Below are positions 32,407 through 43,909 of a stretch of DNA of 64,000 nt, piece after piece. The stretch lies in assembly GCF_001625195.1 (NCBI RefSeq), contig NC_054390.1:682001-746000 (forward strand), in the 5' to 3' direction. The position numbers and the translations under genes are program-made. Within the stretch, counting starts at the first letter, position 1, and each line of letters opens with the position of its first letter. Source of the stretch: Drechmeria coniospora. Lineage: Eukaryota > Ascomycota > Sordariomycetes > Hypocreales > Ophiocordycipitaceae. The notes beneath the pieces are model-generated. The model saw nothing but the letters and a program-made list of their open reading frames with translations. It had not been told where the DNA came from and did not search any database.

Positions 32407-32633
32407 GCCCTGTTCGGACCGAAGCTGTTTCTGCGTGTGCTCTAGGGTGGAAGAAGACCGTCGTTGGTATTGTATTATTCTCCATCGCGTCAATAGCAGG
32501 CAAACGCCGGCCGGCCCTGTTCTGTCATCCTCACCCACACACGTCATGACATCCGTGCGACGTCAACTTCCGCTTTTCCAAAGCAAGCCTGCTTCATCCT
32601 TTACCCTTCCATCGTCCATCTTCCGCTACCTAG

Positions 32634-33275
32634 TCAGAGGAAAAGAGCAACGGCGCCGGCGACCAAGCCGCCAACGAGGCCAGAGGCGGACAGGGAATTG
32701 CCGGCAGCCGTGATGCTGGCACGCGGCTGGCCCGCAGTTGTGCTGGACTGAGGAGCCGTCACGGTTGCGTTGGAGCGGCCCGTGGTGGATGACGCCGACA
32801 CGGGGACGGTCGAGATGGACGGCTGTCCAGTGGCTGCAGTTGGCTCCTCCGTACCTGTCGGCTCCTCGGCGTCCGTCTCGGCTGTGGGAAGCACAGTCAC
32901 GGGCGTTGTCTGCGTGCTCGGCTGACCAGGGAGGCTGTTGGTGAGGGTGTTGGCCATGGTATTCGTCTCCGCCCCGGTGGGGTTTATGACCATGGTGTTT
33001 GTCGTCGCCGTCGCGCTGCCGTGGCACACCTGACCGATGGGGCAGCATCCCCAGACCCCGTTCTCTGCGAGCTGACAGCCGTGCGATCCGGGACATCCGC
33101 CCTTGCCGTCGGGGCAGCAGATGTACGAGAGGGGAATGCAGAGCTCGCCGCATTGCTTTTCGCCCACTTCGAAGCAAGATGCGGGCGCCGCGTTACGGGG
33201 GGAAACGAAGGAACCCTCGAGCATGCTGCCGAGGACGCCAGCGGTGAGGGCGATGAAGAGGATGAGCATCTTCAT
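32634..33275 (-). CDS. Secreted Cys-rich GPI-anchored protein
   Basis: Starts at ATG 33275 (MKMLILFIALTAGVLG, signal peptide), 213 aa, no intron. Residues about 32-85 hold twelve cysteines in a tight pattern beginning CFEVGEKQCGELCIPLSYIC and ending GCCPIGQVC. A Thr/Ser/Pro-rich stalk of about 100 residues follows and the chain ends SGLVGGLVAGAVALFL, a GPI-anchor signal. This architecture (small Cys knob on a glycosylated stalk) is typical of fungal wall proteins; the exact role is not known. A run of about 20 G lies about 35-55 bp upstream of the ATG. Confidence 0.7.
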   Translation of the reverse strand: MKMLILFIALTAGVLGSMLEGSFVSPRNAAPASCFEVGEKQCGELCIPLSYICCPDGKGGCPGSHGCQLAENGVWGCCPIGQVCHGSATATTNTMVINPTGAETNTMANTLTNSLPGQPSTQTTPVTVLPTAETDAEEPTGTEEPTAATGQPSISTVPVSASSTTGRSNATVTAPQSSTTAGQPRASITAAGNSLSASGLVGGLVAGAVALFL

Positions 33276-34970
33276 GGCGACGGATGGATGGAACGGATGC
33301 GTATGTGGATGGGGGGGGGGGGGGGGGGGGAGCGATGCGTTGCAGTCCAAGGAAAGGTGAGGCCGGAAACCCTTCAGTACGGACACGCTGATGAAGCCAA
33401 TGTCTGAAGAGGATGACAAGGGGAGGCGGGACAGGAGTTATTTGCTCTCGTCCGAGGCTTGCCCTCTCTCTTATACGCCTCCCTCTCGCTTCGATTACGT
33501 CGACGAGTGTGTACAGATCCATCGGTATACGTATATGCATCGGTATACGTATATTATACCACCATCCGACCTGTTTCAGCCAGCATGAAAGAAGGTTACC
33601 ACGCCGTGTCGGTACTTCGTATTCATGCAATCACCACGACAACAAGGCGAGGCGAACCCAAGCCTGAGCACCATCTTTGCTGGCTGCATCAACTGTTCCA
33701 GACTGCTGCAGCCTATCCATGCTGATGGTTCTCCTCAGTGCCAAGACAAAACACGAGATTGACCCCGGTGTGAGACGCGGTGGCGACATTCCGCGCAATA
33801 TCCATGTTGGCCCGCAACTGCGACCAGAATATCATCACTATCGCTGAGACCACCTGGGCGGGCTCGACTTGCTACAGTGTTCGTCTACTTCCTCACTTTC
33901 GTACTCCGCACTATACCGATATATGCACTCGCCGGAGGCTGGCCTGTCTCAGCCCCGACAGGGACCCAGCTTACTCGTGCAGCAGCCGTCGGTTAAAAAT
34001 AGATTCCGCGAGGAAAAGGTCACAGGGCCTTGAGGCGGCTGAGCAACCGGCATACGGCATACGGGATACGGGATACGGAATACGACTCAAGTTCATGTAT
34101 ATTGACTTTGCACCTATGGAGCGAGGAATCTGTGTGGTTGACGAGGGCGACTGAAATGGGCTAATTACCATACAGGTATACAAATGCACATGCATCTCAA
34201 TCATTACAACGTGCTCAGTTTATCAGAGGGAAGGCCTACTGCCCCTTCAGTCAATATACAGCCACTGCGCCAGTGGTTGGATCCCCTCGGTTGCCCCTGA
34301 TAGGAATCCTCCTGCATGTGAATCCCAACTTTTGGTATGATTCAGGCACCTTCCAGTGGTAGATGCTGACCCGGGGCGTCATCGTCGTCTGGAGTATATC
34401 TGCAGGTAATGAGTGGATGGAGTGGAGGGTGTGATGTATGTGATGTATGTGATGTATGTGACAAACGTGTATGGATGTGATGGATGTGACGGAAGGGTGG
34501 ATGTGATAGATGTGAGAGTGGGGTGGTTGGTGAAGAATCCGATCGGGAGTTCGGAAAGGCAGGGTCGAACATTCTTGACCTGTCCTCACCGAAAACTCTT
34601 TGGAATTGGATGTTAGATACTCCGTAGATTCTTTCTATAGTAACCTGCATGTATCTCGCCTGATGCTTGATGCTGTGCGACGTGGCTGGCGCCTTGGAGC
34701 CAGCTGCAACTCCGAGCCGAGACATCAACATCCGCTTCAGGGGCTGGTCAGTCCATCCCCCACCCTTCGGGCCGCATCCAATCCATGACGGAAGGTTGCC
34801 TAGGAAAGTGAATCCAATGTATTCAATTCAGAGAATATCTACTCTCGGCAAAATCGTCACCGAGGAAGAAAACCACCTTCTTTTGACCTGTCCTGCTCGT
34901 CTAATCCGATCATCGACCTTGGCCCTAGCTGCGAGTGCCCGCGGGCGGATGGGTAATTTCGTCCATGACT
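33276..34970. other. Intergenic region, no gene supported
   Basis: About 1.7 kb. It contains a poly-G run (33311-33330), a direct repeat of atacggcatacgggatacgg-like words at 34050-34085 and a GATGT-type microsatellite (34413-34515). No supported ORF. Confidence 0.5.
34413..34515. repeat. GATGT/ATGTGATGT short tandem repeat
   Basis: 9-bp units (gatgtatgt) repeated and then degenerating to gatgtgatg words over about 100 bp. Confidence 0.75.
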
Positions 34971-35523
34971 TCATTTCTGATTTTCCGGAATAGGATGCAG
35001 TGTTGTCCAGAGTGTCGGTCCAACTTCAGCCTGTGTTTTCGCTGCTCGCGAGCCGCGAACCGGACGTGTAGCTGTCGAGCTTTCGTTCTTGTAGTTATAG
35101 TTGTTACAGCGTACCCGGAAAGACTTGAAGTTCTCGGTCCTGGAGCGCACTCCCAAGCACGCCTCGCCTTGGCCTGTTCTTTTGGGCCCATTGCACGCCC
35201 CGTCGGCGAAAACTTGGACTGTTGAAATGTTCGTCAGCAAGTGCGGCAGGGAAGCGAATGTACATCGGTGACCTACGCTTGCACCTCTTGGCAATGTTTA
35301 CTATCTGGACCGACTGAGGACTGGTTTTTGAGCCAAAGGTTTTGCACACGTCGTCTCGAGCATCGGCTTCCACAGCCGTCCAATCGTCAAGGTAGTTAAA
35401 CAAGCAGCCGCGGAGGCCAAAGAGCCGAAAGCTGGCGATGGTGTTGTTCGCCAGCACGGAGTTGGCGCTGGCGGAACTGGCTAGGACAGCAGCCATGGCG
35501 GTCATGACAATGGTGAAGTGCAT
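34971..35523 (-). CDS. Small secreted six-cysteine protein (copy A)
   Basis: Two exons, 35523-35277 and 35218-34971, joined in phase 1 across a 58-nt GTAGGT...ACAG intron; 164 aa. A signal peptide (MHFTIVMTAMAAVLASSASA) is followed by a mature chain whose six cysteines are spaced 19, 20, 9, 11 and 16 residues apart. Around them are ASFRLFGLRGC, NIAKRCKLQVFADGAC and FKSFRVRCNN. The gene 36718-37317 on the same strand has the same exon structure, intron phase and almost the same spacing (19, 20, 11, 11, 15). No known family was recognised. A secreted effector or antimicrobial role is inference. Two 5' extensions of the frame were ignored because the signal peptide starts at 35523. Confidence 0.6.
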
Positions 35524-36717
35524 TTTATCAAGACTGAACCAGTGCTGCTTGTGAAAATTTGTAATAAGGTGGGAGAAAGGGCGTAGAAAATGAATGAAAG
35601 CGAACAGTTCCACGATGTACGGTGATTGGTCCGTACTTTGTCGGTATTATCGAGTTGCGCAAGGAGACAAAGAATGAGTTGGAGTTGGATGCGAGCCAGT
35701 TCATATCGAGGACGCTCGTTCTTTTGGCCGGATGGGCAACATTTATTAGTAGGATGAAGTTGAGGCGTATTATGGACGCCGTCTGGCTCATCATCATGCC
35801 ACGGGTGCCCAGACAAAGGACGCACGCGCCGTCAGCGGCGTCCGGTAGGAAAGACGGACGAGAGAGGAATGATAATGGCGAGTGAGTAATTAACGAGCTT
35901 CTGCGTGATTATAGATTCAGCGTCGGTCCCAGGCCCGCATTTGTGCGTTGGCTTGCTCGACTCCGTATTAAAGGGCGCAAAAGTCCCGCGTGCGTTCTGT
36001 ACGTTTATTTGTCTCCATGTCTGTCTGTGTGTGCGCATGTACGTCCATGTGCATACATGTGCGTGCATGTGCGTATAGTATAGGTAGGTTTGGAGCTTAC
36101 TCTGACTTCAACTATTTCAGCTTGACCGTGACTGCATCGTCTCGCCAGTAGAGGGCAAATTTCAAACAGGCAATGTTTCCGTGCAGGCCATGGCTCTGCA
36201 GGGAAGCGTGTGTACATGTAGAGCAAGCGCCTCTGGCTTGGTCTTTTGGAGTTAACAGCACTGATGAAATGCGTATGTACCGACGTGGTTTCGAATTTGT
36301 TGTCACGGGTGAGTTTGTCCTGCAAAGTACGTGCCCCAAGCGATTCAAACTCTCCTCGTCAATCTAGTCTTGGTGCGTAATGACTGAGTGGTGCTATTTC
36401 TTGTGCAGCTGGGTTAAATAGCCCCTTGTTTCCAGATCTAGTCCCCGTCTGTGACAGGAAGACGAAGGACGATGAAGAGTATGACCTCGGCGAATGCTAT
36501 CAACACGATCCATTGATTTCGATTGCTGCGAAATTCCAAACGGGCTGCCGAGCAAAAGTCAAGAATTCACCATCAAGCACTGCTTCGGTGACACTGCAGG
36601 GAGTATTCAGGACACTCGCCGCTGAGCCCTTTTCGTCGCCGTAGTTCACCAGCCGAGAAGACATGACGCCGTTGTCACGCGAGGGGGAACATTTTCTTGC
36701 AATCCCGGATCATGGTT
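35524..36717. other. Spacer between the six-Cys paralogues
   Basis: 1.2 kb. On the + strand two cysteine-containing frames were noticed (36119-36245 and 36426-36644), each containing an FQTG motif, but no start codon with a signal peptide and no complete splice model was found. Confidence 0.4.
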
Positions 36718-37317
36718 TCACCACCCCGCTGAAGCTGTTGTCATCGAAAGCGTGGCCATTGAAGGAGTTGCCATGGAAAGAGTTGCCATTGTAAGGTTTA
36801 CCATGGAAGACGTTACCGTCGAATTAGTCGTCAATTCGGGCACGGTACCATTGCCAAAGTTGCAGTGCGCCCGATAAGACCTGAATCGGCTCTTGGGGGG
36901 TGATTCCGAGCATGTTCCTTCGGGGACCGTACTCTTCACGCCTTTGCAAAATCTTTTGTTATAAACATGGACTGATACTGATCGGAGCCGCGTCAGCATC
37001 CTTCACGAGACTGTGGCTGGGACGCATAGGTGCCTACAATGGCAACGGTCAATACTCTCGATCATGGTGACTGTGATCCCCTCGGCGGAGCCGCCAAGGC
37101 TGTTGCAACTACGACTCTTAATGTCCCGACCAAGAATCAGCCTGATCCTTGGGTCGGTTTCCATGCAGCCAGGGCGATAGAAAAGGCGGAGGGCGACTAA
37201 TTGCTTGGTGTTTGTCCGAGGTTGGTTGACGGCATCAGAGACCGCCTTGTTGATCGCTTTGCGGATGGTCGATTTTATTCCCGCGAACAAAGCGGCAGCA
37301 ATCAAGGATAATAGCAT
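36718..37317 (-). CDS. Small secreted six-cysteine protein (copy B)
   Basis: Two exons, 37317-37038 and 36977-36718, phase 1, 60-nt intron (GTAGGC...TCAG); 179 aa. The N-terminus MLLSLIAAALFAG is a short signal sequence. The mature chain contains VALRLFYRPGC, then cysteines 19, 20, 11, 11 and 15 residues apart, with SIDRCHLSVHVYNKRFC and FRSYRAHCNF. Alignment with copy A places all six cysteines, the RLF-x3-GC start, the RC-x-L-x-V block and the F-x-S-[FY]-R-x2-CN end. After the last cysteine a Thr/Ser/Met-rich tail with repeats (LSMATPSMATLSM) is unique to B. Confidence 0.55.
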
Positions 37318-38688
37318 GGCGGAATGTTCTGGTTGAGTCCGTAACTAGATTTGGAACGAAGCTCCTCGAACTCCCATGTGATCCTAAGTGGTGATTATTT
37401 TTCTGATGGAACACGAGGAGAGGCTCCGCAGGAGGTCTTGTAAAGCACGGGATATGAATAGCAATACGTCTTTGAATACTATTCGATCAGTCCTTGACAG
37501 GCAAGATTGAAATCTAGATTGCCTATTATTGGTATTTCGATACGTTACTCGCAGCTTCATTTCGGTAGGTGTCCGTACCTGTCCATGACGAGGTGAGAAT
37601 TTGTATGTATGTCGTCATCGATTGAGCGAGGATGCCCATGCGAGCGTAAACTGAGATGGACGCCGCGTTGCGGGCAATATGACGGATCAAAGACCGTGAC
37701 TTTGCGGCGCCTGTCGGTTGCAGATGATGGTTCGGTCCTGAAGTCTCCCTATACGTGACTTGGGCTGGGACGAAGCCATATTGGTGCCAATTTCGTGCTG
37801 CGTCCGACCTCGCACGTATTTCGACGTGACCATTACTGATAGTTGGCGTTTGTATGAAGAGTCCATGCATGCCGAAGATGTCTGACGAGCGCAAGCATGG
37901 CAAGTCTGAATACAGGCTCCATGCTGTGCGTGTATGCACTAGGTATCTTTATGAACGTTGGCACGTCGAAAAACAGAGAAGAGAAGAAAAAGAAAAAAAA
38001 TTAATAGACTGCCTTGTTTGGGTGAAGCTTTTTGTCGAGGCGATGCACGACATTGTTTCTATGCAAGTACTCGAACCTGCAAGTCCTGTACACCGTGCCT
38101 GTAAGTACTTAAGCGTACCGCACGGAGCACATGTTCAACAATGTACCATCTTTCGGTACATGAACGGAGTAAGACGATGCATGTACTCCGTATGTGTACT
38201 GTGTTGTACAGTATGCGAATTAGGCCGTGATATGATGTTGCAAACGCGCAGGTTCAAGTACCAGGGAAGTGGAGGAGCGTAATAACAGTACAGGTGTACT
38301 TATATGTACCAAGTACGAAGTAAATACTTGCGCGCACGTTGGTCCAATACTGATGAATATGTACGGAGTACAAGAACTGATAATACGAAGTATTATTATG
38401 ATCACATGTACTTCATACGTGCAGTTATTCATCGTACAAGTAATAATCCGTACTACAAGTATTTAAGTACATGTGGACAAATATTGCAAGTACAGAGTGT
38501 ACGTACGGAGTACGGAGTACAGCGTGGGTAAATGCAAGTATGAGCGATTTGGCCCGCTATGGCTGCAGACAGGCGGCTGCGCCACTGGCCGCAAAGCCAC
38601 AACGGAGCCACCTTTGACGCTCGTGCTGTTTGTTCCATCTCCACGCCCGAGTCACCACGTCGCACAAGTCATTCGAGCACCAACCGCC
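37318..38688. other. Intergenic region with GTAC cluster
   Basis: About 1.4 kb. A minus-strand frame at 37526-37870 (114 codons) is not recognised. The right part is a GTAC-rich cluster. Confidence 0.5.
38040..38540. repeat. GTAC-rich repeat cluster
   Basis: Repeated words, including gtacggagtacggagtac at about 38503-38520 and many caagtac/gtacttg copies, immediately upstream of the prolyl hydroxylase gene. Confidence 0.7.
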
Positions 38689-39710
38689 ATGTTCTCCTAC
38701 CTCGTTGCCCTCCTGGCTATCGGTCTTTTTCTTGCCAACCCAATCGGTCACTATCTTTTCCCTCCTCAGGGCCGCTCCCCGAGCCGCCATCTTGCGCCGA
38801 AGCCTCGCATGAACGAGTCCCTGCTTGCACTCGTCGGGCCCGAGGACGCTGCTCTGGACTGTCCCGTAGATGCGTATGCCACCAGAATCATCAGCAGGGA
38901 GCCGCTCGTCCTGTATCTGGAGGGATTCGTAAGCGAACCTGAGAGGAAGCACTTGCTGGAAATCAGGTGCGTTCATGCTTTGCCGTCGCGCCATGCCGGT
39001 TTCGTCCCCACGCTCGTCCATGACGGTCGTGAATCATGAACCTTGAAGGATGAATGATGATGTATCGTGAATCGTCAAGGAGGGTGAATGTATGAACCAT
39101 GGCCGGCCGGCGATCGGACCTGATACCGGTGCTGATGCTGACGGAGAGGTCAAGCGAACCCCTCTTTGAAGCCTCGACGGTAACGCACAAGGTAGACGAC
39201 GTCCACCGCGACACGGCCGTCCGCAACTCGTCCGTCGCCCTCATCCCGCGTACAGCCACCGTCCGCTGCATCGAAGCCCGCGCTCGTGCCTTGCAGGGGT
39301 GGCGCGACGACGTATTCCTCGAGCGCCTCCGCACGCAGAGATACGTAGCCGGAGGCCATTACGCCCACCACTTCGACTACGGCGCTGCCGTCGGCGGCTG
39401 GGGTCGCGTGAGCAGCTTCATGGTTTGGCTCGATACCCAGGACCTGCAGGGCGGTGGCACCGAATTCCCGTACTTGGCCGTCCGCGGCGAGGCCGCCAAG
39501 CCGTGGTGCCGACTCGTCGAGTGCGACACCACGGCAGCCAGGCCCCAGCCCACCGGCACCGTCTTCAAGCCCCTCGCCGGCAACGCCGTCTACTGGGAAA
39601 ACTTTGCCGCCGACGGCAGGGGCTCTGATGCGACCTGGCATGCCGGTCTGCCTGTGATGGAAGGTGTCAAGGTCGGCTTGAATATTTGGAGTACTGGCAG
39701 AATTCTCTGA
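38689..39710 (+). CDS. Prolyl 4-hydroxylase-type 2-oxoglutarate/Fe(II) dioxygenase
   Basis: Two exons, 38689-38966 and 39149-39710 (phase 2), 279 aa. Residues about 3-20 form a signal anchor (FSYLVALLAIGLFLANPI), so the enzyme is probably in the secretory pathway. The N-terminal half holds EPLVLYLEGFVSEPERKHLL, as in P4H alpha-type enzymes. The iron ligands are H and D in YAHHFDYG and the distal His in SDATWHAGLPV; the 2-oxoglutarate-binding Lys is in GVKVGLNIW. Family enzymes hydroxylate peptidyl proline; the substrate here is unknown. The 182-nt intron lacks a start-site conflict: the join gives LLEIRSSEPLF, which fits the family. Confidence 0.8.
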
Positions 39711-41149
39711 TCGATCTGTCTCGTCTGCAGGTGCAGAGTTTCAACCGCCTCTCACATAAACCCTCGCTCATCGGCGCGGCGCCTCAAAAACCACCGACGG
39801 CCTTTTTCGGCATTTTTGTCCTTTACTTCCCTCTCCAGGGTTAGGTGGCTGCCGGATACGAGAATGATGGGTTCTATCCCAACCATCTCGTTGCCCACCA
39901 TGTTTTTCTTGACAACATCGAACTGCTCATCGCCCCCAAGCCGGCCAAAGTCCCCAACAAGGACGAGAACCACAAAATGTACAGCTGACGACGAATTGAA
40001 GAAGCCTCTGGCAGTACGATTCAGTAGAGTACTGCTGGGGGGGCACCTGGGCCCCTGAATATCAGTCCATACAACAACCAACGAATATCTGCCCATCATA
40101 CTGTCATGTTCCTGAGAGAGAGTTCAGTCAGACAGACTAAAGACATACTTAGCATGCAGAAAATGGCGATTCTGGCTATTCAAGTCCGAGTCTTTGGGGA
40201 TGCTCGATCGTGTAGTCGATGCCGTTGTAGGGTAGGCCCTGTACTTCGTGCTACGTTGCGCTCATTTTTCTATCGTGCCTTCGTTGAATGTGTTGACTGC
40301 GTTGAATTCCTGTATTGCTATGTTGCTTGTGTGGCGTTCTCGGTGGGGGTGTTAAGGACACGGACGAGTTGGTAGCCCAGCGTGCGAGGGGAATGCCACT
40401 ATCTGTACGGAGTACTCATAGAAGGACTTCCAGCCTCTGTGGTTGTGCTTGTGACAGCCGATGCTGTGATTTTCGGCAATGCCATCTCGATATTTTGAGG
40501 AAGTGGGCGACTTTGCTCACGTGAGCAGCACGAAGCGACTCACTCGCAACGCGGATCGAGTCTTGTGAGTAGGCAAGTGGCACCACCTGCCTCTCCTTCC
40601 CATTCACGAAATGAACACATAGGCATCAGCTGTTACAAGCATTAGTGCTTGTACAGTGCATTGGCGTCTCCCGTAGGCGGTGTTGGAAGGAAGACGAGGG
40701 CAATCTGGCTGCACGATCTTAACACGCACCCAACCTCGTTTATCTATCATCCACGAGATTGAAACATGGTCCCACGAGCACAATCGACGCAGCAAAATTC
40801 CAAAGCACTCGTCCTCATCCAAACGACAGGAAACGGCCAGCTAATGGAAGAAACTGCAGCCATAGGTCGATATACGCATTTCAGAACATCATCTGGTTGC
40901 TACCATCGATGCCATTCATTTCAAACTACGAATGCATGCCCTCCGTGCCTTGCGTTGCCATCGATGGCCTGCTTTTTTATCCTTGTCCCCATGACGGTCA
41001 TCTTCGCAAATACACAAATACGGTCTACTCGCTAGGTGCAGTTCTGCTGCAACGAGGAGGCAGAAAGACGTGACAGACAATCCAATGGGACGTGGGACGA
41101 AAGTGAGCGGCAACGGGGCCGACTTTCTCTGCTTCCATTCCTTTCGACA
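39711..41149. other. Spacer with one weak ORF
   Basis: About 1.4 kb. The only frame worth naming is 39752-40099 on the minus strand. The rest is without visible genes. Confidence 0.5.
39752..40099 (-). CDS. Hypothetical small protein
   Basis: 115 codons from an ATG at 40099. A short hydrophobic segment (VHFVVLVLVGDFG) is followed by a charged C-terminus rich in Arg/Lys/Glu. It is not recognised. Codon use is weaker than in neighbours and it lies convergent to the prolyl hydroxylase, so it may be noncoding. Confidence 0.25.
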   Translation of the reverse strand: MMGRYSLVVVWTDIQGPRCPPSSTLLNRTARGFFNSSSAVHFVVLVLVGDFGRLGGDEQFDVVKKNMVGNEMVGIEPIILVSGSHLTLEREVKDKNAEKGRRWFLRRRADERGFM

Positions 41150-42916
41150 CTAGCGACCCATGTTATGGACACCCTTATAGGACGAACCGGATGCCTGCTT
41201 CGCAAACGCAAACGACGTCCCGTTGCCTGCTTTGTCGTTGACGATAATTCCCTTGCCTGTCGTTGGATCCTTCCTCGTCATGGAGAACTCGCTCAGCGCG
41301 TACTTGGACCCCCCACGAATCGCCATTTCGGCCAATGCCTTGCCCAGCATCGGCACAAACTTCATGGCCCAGCCGGCGGTGAAGACGACGACACTGTCCT
41401 TGGGCCCACCCCGGAGGTACTCTTGGGGGACAAAGTCGAGGACGAACATGTTGTCTGTTGGCAAGCATCAGCATCGCACTGCACGATTGATCGTTGGGAA
41501 TTAACAGTGCGAGTAAGAGGCGAAGAAACAAATCATGTACGGCACGCACCAAAGACGTTTGTCTGCAGACAGGTCAGCGTCGACGCCGGCACCGTCGCGT
41601 CGACGCCCACGACGTGCTCTCGAACAAAGTCCTGCGTATCGCGAACGTCGTCCGGGTTGACGACATTGGTCTGTCGCTCGGTGGGGTCCTTGATCCGCCG
41701 ACTCGCCGCGTCGACCGCGATTCGGACGACGTTAGGGGGACCCCATGGCAGGGTGGGAAAGCCATAGAAGAGCTGCGACCTGCCTTGCTTGTCGGGCGCA
41801 AACTGGAACCACATGCCTGCATCGGATAGATCAGCAAATGGCCTGTCCGGCGATGCCGAAGACGACAACAATTTCCATGACGACACGACAGCAGAAGAAG
41901 CAACTTTGAACACGGCGTCACATACTTGGAAATATCGTGCCTTCGGGTCCAGCGTTGGTGTTGAAGTAGCTCGCCACCATCTCCCAGATGTCGAGGTCGA
42001 GCGAAAAGCCAAAGCTCGGCTTGAGAACGTGATTGACATAGCTGCCGGAGGCGATGATGACCTTGTTCGTCTTGAACGTGACGGCCTCGCTTCCGTGACG
42101 CAGCGTGTTCACTTCCCAGTTATAACCGGCCTGGGGCGCCTTGGGTGGGAGAATGGACTGAACCTGCGTGTGCTGCCTTGCCTCGGCGCCATAATCCTTG
42201 GCCAGGTTAAGGAGCGTTCGCAGGAGTAGCTGAACGTTGATGACGCCGTTGTCCGGGGAAAACAACCCAACCCAGTCGGCGGGAAGGTTCTTGAACGGAT
42301 AGCGGCCCTCGATGGCCTTGGCCGTCACTGAAAGGGATGTCAGCGGCAAAAGTTCGAAATCAACATCCAAAAATCAAGACTCGGCCGAGGCAACGAGGGG
42401 GGGAAGGGGGGCCGCACGCTCTTGGTACGTCATGCCCAGTCGATCGAGGTTCTTGACAGGACCCAACAGGGTCCCTGTCTGGATGTCAGCAATTGAACGG
42501 AAACGTCAATACCCATCAGCATGGATCACACACCCTCGGGTGTGCCCCCGCCAATATCCTTGTCGCCAAAGTTCAGCAGGCCGCTCATCCAGCGCAGGGA
42601 TGTACCCGAATCCTTCTCGAGCGCGTCCCAGAGCTGCATGGCCTCCTTGGCCAAGTCGGCCATGTAGTCTTCCGTGTACCTGGCATCGGCTACATCAGCT
42701 GGAGAGCTCGCAGTTGTGCAACAACATGTTCCTCGCAGGGAGCCTTTACATGGTTCGGAACATGCGAGCGAGATCACCAGAGCTCCCGGCCTGATTGAAG
42801 AAATTGTTTTGCTCGAGCAGGGCGACCCTGGCACCTGCTTTAGCTGCCTCGTATGCGGCCGCCATGCCGACAGGGCCGCCGCCGATGACGACGATGTCGA
42901 AGATGGTGGCTGTCAT
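41150..42916 (-). CDS. Sarcosine oxidase-like FAD-dependent amine oxidase
   Basis: Six exons: 42916-42750, 42679-42532, 42478-42418, 42327-41926, 41816-41550 and 41454-41150; intron phases 2, 0, 1, 1 and 1 agree; 449 aa. Residues near the start carry the Rossmann FAD motif DIVVIGGGPVGMAAAYEA. The chain follows the DAO/MSOX fold: DLARMFR and RTMYTEDYMADL near the start, TLLGPVKNLDRLGM and YPFKNLP in the middle, and a C-terminal TCLQTNVFDN that aligns with the Cys holding covalent FAD in monomeric sarcosine oxidase. Such enzymes oxidise N-methyl or secondary amino acids (sarcosine, pipecolate, fructosyl amino acids); the substrate cannot be told. It is divergent from the L-amino-acid oxidase gene. 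Confidence 0.8.
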
Positions 42917-43909
42917 TCTGCTCGCTGGTGATGATCGATGTCGACCAAGACTTCGATAGTGATATGCTGTCGATTACGGTACCCCAGACGCGGAACTCTG
43001 GACTCTATGCTCGGCACTTTTGGGAGCTGCCTTTGCCGTTCTCCAAGCAACCTACACTGATGGCATGGAGAAACGGATGGCATCAACCTGCCCTGCCGCT
43101 GATTTATGTACTGTACGACTACCTCCCCGGCCATTCCGTCGTCTCTTCGTCTCTCTTCATCCGTCGAAGAATGAATTGGACGCCACAGGCGGCTCAGACT
43201 CGGCATGCACTGTTGCATGCATGATGGCTGCATCTGCTCGTCGATCCCCGGCTCGCTTGCTCTCGGCCACCCCGCATCTGGCGGCAACACCGGCTGATAT
43301 AGGGCAGCCTGAGCCGTCGTTGCAGCAACACTCCTGCGACATTTGACAAGAAGTAGTTTACATTATCAATAGCAACCCGTCGTGTGGTTGCAAGAGCAAC
43401 CGCAACACTTGGCCTTTGCCCGTCGACATCCAATGCTGACCGCATGAGACACCGACGCCAACACCCTGTGCCGCATCAGCCGTCGGGAGTCGAATCGGTG
43501 AGCCCGTTGAGTGCGTACGTGTACGCATCCGTGTATGCGTATACCCTGCTAGTCTCCCACCTCTTCCATCTCTTCTTTCCATTCTCCTCACCCGCCGCGT
43601 TATTCCTGAGACATGTTACGGACGAGAAGCCGAGGAAAACCGGGGAGGAACAGATAGGCTGAGAATGGCACAGCATACTCAATGTTCCTGCCCAGAGGCC
43701 TCGATGAGAGTGCGGTGTAATGTTAATGGTATTCGTCAGATCGACCGCCAGCGGCTGAAGTGGATATAAAAGGGGCAGCTGCTTCGCGAGCCCGAGACGC
43801 GCGACTTGATTTCAGCAGGCAAGCCTCTTGCACAAGCACTGCCCCAAACACCTACAGATTCATATTCAAAGACAGACCACTTCTTCAACAGGCTCCAGTA
43901 GGCACCAAC
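42917..43909. other. Bidirectional promoter region between two oxidases
   Basis: 993 bp between divergent start codons of the sarcosine-oxidase-like gene and the L-amino-acid oxidase gene. It could hold shared control elements. GATA-type words (gata) are scattered, as expected for nitrogen-regulated promoters, but not clustered enough to claim sites. Confidence 0.4.
43765..43772 (+). promoter_or_regulatory. TATA box of the L-amino-acid oxidase gene
   Basis: TATAAAAG, 145 bp upstream of the ATG at 43910. This is why a GTG-initiated upstream extension of the frame is considered untranslated. Confidence 0.55.

Noticed and set aside
37526..37939. Minus frame near the six-Cys genes
   Set aside because: The first ATG is at 37870 (114 codons); no signal peptide, not recognised, and the composition resembles noncoding sequence.
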